Positions 60,701 through 64,000 of a DNA stretch of 64,000 nt are shown in pieces. The stretch spans positions 6,518,453-6,582,452 of the forward strand of contig OX365946.1 of assembly GCA_947247005.1 (NCBI GenBank). Reading direction: 5' to 3'. Below the pieces are notes generated by a model. It did no database searches and was not told the DNA's origin. It was given only the letters and a program-made list of their open reading frames with translations. The stretch is from Spisula solida (lineage: Eukaryota > Mollusca > Bivalvia > Venerida > Mactridae). Positions within the stretch are counted from its first letter, which is position 1, and each line of letters begins with the position of its first letter. A program made the translations under genes and the position numbers.

Positions 60701-62286
60701 CTGGAAAGCGCGTTTTGATTACCATATGATGGGAAATGTAAGATGTTTAAATTCCGTACTCACCTTGAAATAATAGTCCCAAAACGATAATATTCGCGTC
60801 TATGCCGCCATCTTGTTTCGAATTATGGTCACGTGTTTATCCCCCCTGGATTCAGAGATTCGAATTCAAAATGATGCACATTTAGAGGTATTACTTCACC
60901 AAATGATATCGGAATTTAACTTACCTGTGTCTGTGTAAGAGGGCTCTCACCAGCATGATTGTACGACATAGCTAGGCCTGTAAACCCGGCACTTGTTACA
61001 CCAGTCACCAATCCAGCTATATTGTCTTTCTGTACCTTGACATCACCATTAGATACTTCTACCTTGTTCAGTAACCGATCCACAGCCGCAACCAATCTGT
61101 GTAATGGAAGGTTTTCCGTAACCATTCATCAACTGATATAAACTTCAAGTTCACGGATTTAAAAACGCGACACTGGGTGTGTTGTTTTATAGCATATAAT
61201 TCAAGTCTATGTCGGTATTGGAATAGTGCAACATTATGCAGGTCTATGAAATAGACACATTTTAAAAAGAAATTGGATATGCCATTTATTATATTCAATT
61301 TAATTTAGAATGTGTATATAGAAGTTAGACTATCCTTACGTACCTGTTATACAGGCTGGTCATCTTCAACGATAAAATCAATGCGCCAATAAACAAGTTA
61401 CTTAAGTTTTCTGGACCAATGTCTTATTCGTACGGTAATTTAGTTAATACTCGTTGAATTTTATTAAGTTTGATATCTAAATGTCGACATTTAATTAGTC
61501 TTTAAGAATATATAAATACATTTTATATGGGAATTTGTTTTTCCTAAAATATACCAACATACCAAAGTGTCGCGTTTTTAAACCGTTAGCCATACATTTT
61601 AATTCATTACGTCACTCTGTATTTCTATATATAGATAAGTCTGGTTTCCAATTTTAGTATATCGCCGTCATTTTATTAACATAATGCCAGAGCTTTACCT
61701 CAAATATTGTAAAGATTGAGAACACGATAAGATGAAGAGAAGCGAAATGAGCAGCTAGAGAAATCCGACATCTAGTATTCAACAATGAGTTTCAATTTAT
61801 GGTTCGCTTTTCTTAAGGAAAGCCAGGCTTAGTGAAACCACTATGGAAATTAAGATCGCGTAGTTTTCGTAAGTCAAAACTAACGAAGAGTTTCAGAAAA
61901 GAGCAACATCGAAGTAACCGATCTTTAAAACCAGTGGCTGTAAATGGCCAGTGAAAGCAATGTGGCCATTAAAATATCTTATCAATATTGGTTATACATG
62001 CATAAAGGGTGGGCATACTTAAACTAGGGAGCATTTTCTATAGACTTCAACTACCTGTTTGACGTCTGAAATTCATTTTCAGCGTTAGTCAGAACATCTT
62101 CATTGATGAACAATACGTTATTAACAGAGTCCAGTGTATTACTGATAACATCCTTTGATGTTGCCGACTTGTCGGTATCTAAAATATCGTCTATAATGCT
62201 GACTGTCCAATCCACTTCCGGTGTCCTGAACTCCGACCACCGAGATGACAGGTCACTCAAGTTGGATGACACCCTCTCAACATTAT
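48320..62286 (-). CDS. Adhesion-class GPCR gene, 3' part (GAIN-GPS-7TM), ten exons
   Basis: Ten minus-strand exons (62055-62286, 60925-61096, 56709-56858, 55733-55891, 53991-54128, 53528-53655, 53053-53176, 50495-50639, 49176-49251, 48320-48723) have GT-AG borders, and every junction keeps the frame. They encode a GAIN domain, a GPS motif with cleavage expected inside CDHLT, and seven helices of the secretin/adhesion type. In this class the receptor is cut at the GPS, and the freed N-terminal end of the membrane part acts as a tethered agonist. Helix motifs such as LHYFLL...MYLALVKIF and [12 protein letters not shown] recall vertebrate group VIII (ADGRG) members; this is similarity by eye. 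The extracellular adhesion modules and start codon lie outside the window. Up to three more tail exons follow toward 37084. Confidence 0.9.
49176..49251 (-). CDS. Adhesion GPCR exon: TM4
   Basis: Acceptor AATTTCAG, donor GAAT/GTAAGT; 76 nt. It encodes [20 protein letters not shown] and continues the GWG from the previous exon. Both junctions are split codons that match their neighbours. Confidence 0.9.
49300..49484. mobile_element. hAT-like hairpin MITE with 8-bp target duplication
   Basis: 185 bp, almost entirely inverted: CATAGGCATTTGGTTT at both ends, then CGCCGTAAATTA, then CACTGATCGACC in each arm. TTTTCGGC occurs exactly at both borders (49292-49299 and 49485-49492), an 8-bp duplication as hAT elements leave, and the ends start with CA as hAT ends do. 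It lies only 49 bp from the TM4 exon acceptor. Confidence 0.9.
49628..49765 (-). repeat. Copy of the ~230-bp dispersed repeat
   Basis: TATATAGGCATACTTGATAT, GGGTAGCTAGGCGATGTCGC and TTCTGTATGGCTTAAAGTTG match the family at 13560-13765, here inside an intron of the adhesion GPCR. Confidence 0.65.
50495..50639 (-). CDS. Adhesion GPCR exon: TM3
   Basis: Acceptor TTATTTCAG, donor GGG/GTGAGT; 145 nt. It encodes [20 protein letters not shown] followed by [16 protein letters not shown], the highly conserved TM3 of adhesion receptors. It begins in phase 0 after Cys-Lys of the preceding exon. A defective copy of its 5' end lies just upstream at 50694-50782. Confidence 0.93.
50694..50782 (-). repeat. 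Tandem duplication of the TM3 exon 3' splice site
   Basis: About 89 bp matching 50596-50685, offset by 98. It contains a complete acceptor (TTTATTTCAG on the minus strand) plus the first ~44 nt of the TM3 exon. One T is missing in GCGGTTATG (GCGGTATG), so splicing into this copy would shift the frame. Identity is about 90% by eye. Confidence 0.9.
50783..53052. other. Intron between TM2 and TM3 exons
   Basis: Holds a 44-bp direct duplication (51801-51844 and 51845-51888, unit starting AGCTAATAGATTGAACAATT). Pieces near 51940-52010 and 52840-52870 share the words AAACTAGGTT and CCTTTCC in inverted arrangement, perhaps the borders of a ~0.9-kb insert. No gene on either strand is supported. Confidence 0.45.
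51801..51888. repeat. 44-bp direct duplication
   Basis: Two adjacent near-identical copies of a unit running from AGCTAATAGATTG to CTTCTTTAAGATTTT. Confidence 0.9.
53053..53176 (-). CDS. Adhesion GPCR exon: TM2
   Basis: Acceptor TGTATTTAG, donor TAAG/GTAGGA; 124 nt. It encodes [20 protein letters not shown], then VDIIFLVGV and the ECL1 segment ending in GCK. The Cys here is the partner expected for ECL2. The split Arg codon at the start completes the KFR of the TM1 exon. Confidence 0.92.
53528..53655 (-). CDS. Adhesion GPCR exon: Stachel end and TM1
   Basis: Acceptor TTTCACCAG, donor TTTAG/GTAAGT; 128 nt. It encodes [20 protein letters not shown], then [20 protein letters not shown]. The first residues follow the post-cleavage segment TNFALLM of the GPS exon. 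TM1 has the expected length and ends in KFR. Confidence 0.92.
53991..54128 (-). CDS. Adhesion GPCR exon: GPS autoproteolysis motif
   Basis: Acceptor TATTTTCAG, donor ATG/GTAAGT; 138 nt, phase 0 at both ends. It contains [16 protein letters not shown] and [15 protein letters not shown]. The four Cys, two Trp and the HLT tripeptide are all present, so self-cleavage between Leu and Thr is expected and the tethered agonist would begin TNFALLM. Confidence 0.95.
55125..55200 (+). repeat. Dispersed ~55-bp core, copy 7
   Basis: TTGAGTGCTGTCTTCCCTGT and the upstream GTGGTGTT match the core at 20058. It lies in an intron, antisense to the adhesion GPCR. Confidence 0.55.
55390..55527. mobile_element. 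MITE with CAAAGACGAAATAAAA ends, copy 1
   Basis: CAAAGACGAAATAAAAA at the left is mirrored by TTTTTATTTCGTCTTTG at the right. The inside has CTCTTGCTAGACGCT and TCTCATACCC, also found at 62400-62632. Confidence 0.8.
55733..55891 (-). CDS. Adhesion GPCR exon: GAIN domain
   Basis: Acceptor TATTTCTAG, donor TAAT/GTAAGT; 159 nt, phase 0 at both ends. It includes [20 protein letters not shown] and [10 protein letters not shown]. The latter is the conserved GAIN strand before the GPS (VxLxH...N). Confidence 0.92.
56340..56590. repeat. Diverged relative of the 46163-47183 mariner-like element
   Basis: TGACGTCAATTCTGTGCGCC, the following TTAGACCGTCTATTTGTTTT and CCTGTCTATTTGTGGACGCC correspond in order to sequence at 46925-47183. 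Only the right end is recognisable. Confidence 0.55.
56709..56858 (-). CDS. Adhesion GPCR exon: GAIN domain
   Basis: Acceptor TTTTTCAG, donor TCG/GTATGA; 150 nt, phase 0. It contains [20 protein letters not shown] and [13 protein letters not shown]. The YRNSKLF segment is a conserved GAIN strand. Confidence 0.9.
58099..58257 (+). CDS. Possible second exon of a short gene inside the long-armed element
   Basis: A TTTCCTTAG acceptor at 58090-58098 precedes a frame containing [20 protein letters not shown] and [20 protein letters not shown], ending in TAA. The GTGAGT donor in the left arm at about 57427 would join in a compatible phase. The Arg/His-rich sequence is unlike the AT-rich surroundings and recalls N-terminal parts of some transposon proteins, but I cannot assign it, and no ATG fits upstream in that frame. 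The start could be the internal Met. Confidence 0.28.
   Translation, partial: YDCLDLIEDMRTARLYSVFGKVLSIAGLRGHERRHRRLIRVACVRGKEPGSF
58600..60090. repeat. Direct repeat with GCCCGATCGGGC palindromes
   Basis: Two ~450-bp blocks (58615-59090 and 59595-60035) share TTTATCTAAAATCC, ATTCTGAGAT, AGAAAGTTGCCAAA, AATGAATTTAGAC and CAGATTATCGCTTGG. Variants of TTGCCCGATCGGGAAATT flank and punctuate them near 58613, 58660, 58860, 59140, 59180, 59600 and 60070. The frames at 59051-59239 (-) and 59384-59677 (+) share CPIGKFCS only because of this palindromic word. Confidence 0.7.
60925..61096 (-). CDS. Adhesion GPCR exon: GAIN domain
   Basis: Acceptor ATTACACAG, donor ACAG/GTAAGT; 172 nt. It completes a split Arg codon and reads [20 protein letters not shown], then [20 protein letters not shown]. 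It resembles the helical and first strand part of the GAIN domain. It ends in phase 0. Confidence 0.88.
61097..62054. other. Intron of the adhesion GPCR gene
   Basis: AT-rich; no repeat, RNA gene or open frame that I can support. Confidence 0.5.
62055..62286 (-). CDS. Adhesion GPCR exon: start of the GAIN region seen in this window
   Basis: Acceptor GTCTTTATAG, donor ACAG/GTAGTT; 232 nt. After two bases of a split codon it reads [20 protein letters not shown], then [14 protein letters not shown] and ENEFQTSN. Helical, acidic sequence typical of GAIN subdomain A. An upstream exon ending in phase 1 must exist but is not found before 64000. Confidence 0.88.
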
Positions 62287-62399
62287 CTATAAAGACAAAA
62301 AAGATACGTTATGTTAAGAACAGAACTAGTTTATCCTAATTTGTGTTATTTCAATTGTGAAACACCTAATTTCTTATGGTATACAAGGCCAAGTCATAC

Positions 62400-62632
62400 C
62401 AAAGACGAACTAACGGGTACCTGTAATCCTCTTGCTAGACGCTCAGCATACAAGATAATCTGGCTTCTCTTCTCTCATACCCACGTAGTAGCAATAAATA
62501 ACATTGGAACCTTCAACATACATGTAATAGTATAAACAAAAGCACGAGTGTATTCACCAGTGTTTCCATTTTACGCTAATCGTCAAGCTATTGTTAACAT
62601 TGATACATGTTGGTGCTTTTATTTCGTCTTTG
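62400..62632. mobile_element. MITE with CAAAGACGAA ends, copy 2
   Basis: CAAAGACGAAC at the left and TTTTATTTCGTCTTTG at the right, with CTCTTGCTAGACGCTCAGCA inside, relate it to the copy at 55390-55527. The left end is more diverged. Confidence 0.7.
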
Positions 62633-64000
62633 GTATTCATGACGCATTCAACCCCGGGCCTTTCGCAATCAAAGCTGACGCTTTTTATATAGGCTACCAG
62701 GCGTTAAAGGGACTGCCTCACATATTGGTGTATTGCAAAAATAAAATAAAATTGTCAAATATCCGCTTTATTTTGGTATAGTTAGCTGTATATCCCATAA
62801 ACAACCACACTGACATCCAAAATAACTATTAATACCCTATAGAATTAATACTACTTTTACTTAAATTGCCTGAAATTTGTTCGCATTTGATAAAAACGAA
62901 TTTAAAAACAAACCAAATACCTCATAAATGTTTATGCTGTAGATTGTTGATGTTACAGTTCGATCACATGTGAATTACATAATTCACGAAGCATGTTGGA
63001 AGGAAACTTTTTCAAGAAAAAAACTCAGTGGGCGATATCGAGAGTGGTTAAAATGGCTTATTTGCACCAAATCTGTCAAAAAGCAACTGTCGGTGGCTTT
63101 CTATTACATAAATACTTGGTTAGGTTGGAAAATCACGATATACAAAATTTTTAGCCCAATCTGTGAGGCAGCACCTTTAAGTAACATGTCTGAGTAAGTG
63201 TTTGACGACAAAAGACGTAAACGACCCGCATTAACAAATTGGGTTTAAAAGTGGCTATTTATGTTATCAAGTACCTGTTTATCCATCTCAACATTTTTTA
63301 AAACAAAATATTTATCCTTTTTGTGATGACATTAGCTAGAACATTGTGATGAAATACAACTGTAAACATCTGTCTTGTCGCATTATTACGTCACAAAACT
63401 GGAACAATGCTGTACTTAATTAAAGGAAATCTGGGCTTTAAATGTTATAAAGTGATATTTTGCACGTAATAATGCGACAAAGAGATATTTTTAGATGACC
63501 TTTAAATGAAATGCAAAACGTAGCGCAGAAGTAGTCATTTTCAAGTACACGTGGAGACCAATACTGTTACGGAGAGAGAAGTTGGTAGTTTCCTGTTTGA
63601 CAGCACAATGTCAAGGTAACACTACACGTGCCAACATTACCGGTGCGCAACAAAATATCATCGCATAGATATATCAATTCTAATTGGTTTGTTTTATAAT
63701 GTTTTACAAGATAATTAGAACGACTACGCCGGTAACTGGACTTTAATAAACGATTACAAAAGCTGTATTAATGTGTCTGTTGTGTACATTTTTGTACAGT
63801 TAGTACGGCTGGATATAATATAGTTTACCATATATCTTAATTATTCAGTCATTATTGAGGGTATAATGATTTAATTAAAAGTACGGAACTATAAAGTTAA
63901 CAAGAATAACAGTTATTGTAATTAATAATAAAACAATACTATACATCTCTTTCATTATTTTTACTTTCTGTTCATAAGTATTAAACTTGTACTGCTGATG
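62633..64000. other. Upstream intron or flank of the adhesion GPCR gene
   Basis: No exon with a compatible phase-1 donor is convincing. TGTCTTGTCGCATTATTACG near 63371-63390 and its inverse ACGTAATAATGCGACAAAGA near 63465-63484 form a short inverted repeat about 90 bp apart. Otherwise AT-rich. Confidence 0.4.

Larger units (their letters stand above)
57343..60848. mobile_element. 3.5-kb element with 437-bp inverted arms
   Basis: The left arm 57343-57779 and right arm 60413-60848 are inverted copies, about 95% alike by eye. They begin CTGGGGGGATAAACACGTGA and (inverted) CAGGGGGGATAAACACGTGA. GATTC flanks both sides (57338-57342 and 60849-60853), as a 5-bp target duplication. Each arm carries ACAAGATGGCGG and an inward-facing TTTCAAG/GTGAGT that looks like a splice donor. 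The interior has a direct repeat (58615-59090 and 59595-60035), many copies of a palindrome around GCCCGATCGGGC, and no recognised transposase. It sits in an intron of the adhesion GPCR. Confidence 0.85.

Overview
The window looks like nuclear DNA of a mollusc, most probably a bivalve. It is AT-rich. Coding information sits in short exons with GT-AG borders. The sequence is full of repeat families I associate with bivalve genomes: units built on AAGTGTGACCTTGACCTTTG, a block repeating CTAGGTCAC, a GATATCCCCCGCC-type element, and many small mariner-like or palindromic elements. There is no operon structure, no bacterial gene and no CRISPR array. The species assignment is inference.

Three protein-coding loci can be supported. 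(1) 8263-9267 (+) is a complete intronless rhodopsin-class seven-transmembrane receptor of 334 aa. (2) 29807-30760 (-) is an intronless 317-aa open frame that I do not recognise; it is charged and has a weak two-fold internal repeat. (3) 62286 down to about 37000 (-) is the 3' part of a large adhesion-class GPCR gene. Ten exons, 62055-62286 to 48320-48723, chain with matching splice phases and encode most of a GAIN domain, a canonical GPS autoproteolysis site, all seven transmembrane helices and the start of the tail. Two or three more short exons (57, 66 and 33 nt, all phase 1-1) could be optional tail cassettes. The gene's 5' end lies beyond the window.

The rest is mostly repeats and mobile-element debris. 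In order: a degenerate ~167-bp tandem repeat (1-960); a Tc1 transposase remnant (1750-1980); a 1.2-kb mariner-like element (6264-7475); a 77/85-bp satellite (11870-12870); palindromic MITEs (13780-14163, 38660-39040); a ~0.85-kb element with GATATCCCCCGCC-like ends (17091-17943); a broken minus-strand coding remnant (18856-19990); a 2.0-kb element with 62-bp inverted ends and a 5-bp target duplication (20568-22612); a decayed LINE 5' end with a PHD-like finger and a relic 2A-like motif (22689-22889); two ~0.9-kb mariner-like copies in opposite orientation (25387-26294, 28797-29682); a LINE reverse-transcriptase C-terminus (31784-32400) next to a 2.3-kb, 21-bp-unit minisatellite (32425-34765); and, inside introns of the adhesion GPCR, further MITEs, a 95-bp tandem repeat and a 3.5-kb element with 437-bp inverted arms (57343-60848).

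The parts most worth a second look are that long-armed element, the phase-1 tail exons and a duplicated 3' splice site in the adhesion GPCR gene, the minisatellite that is open in five of six frames, and the unrecognised 317-aa protein.
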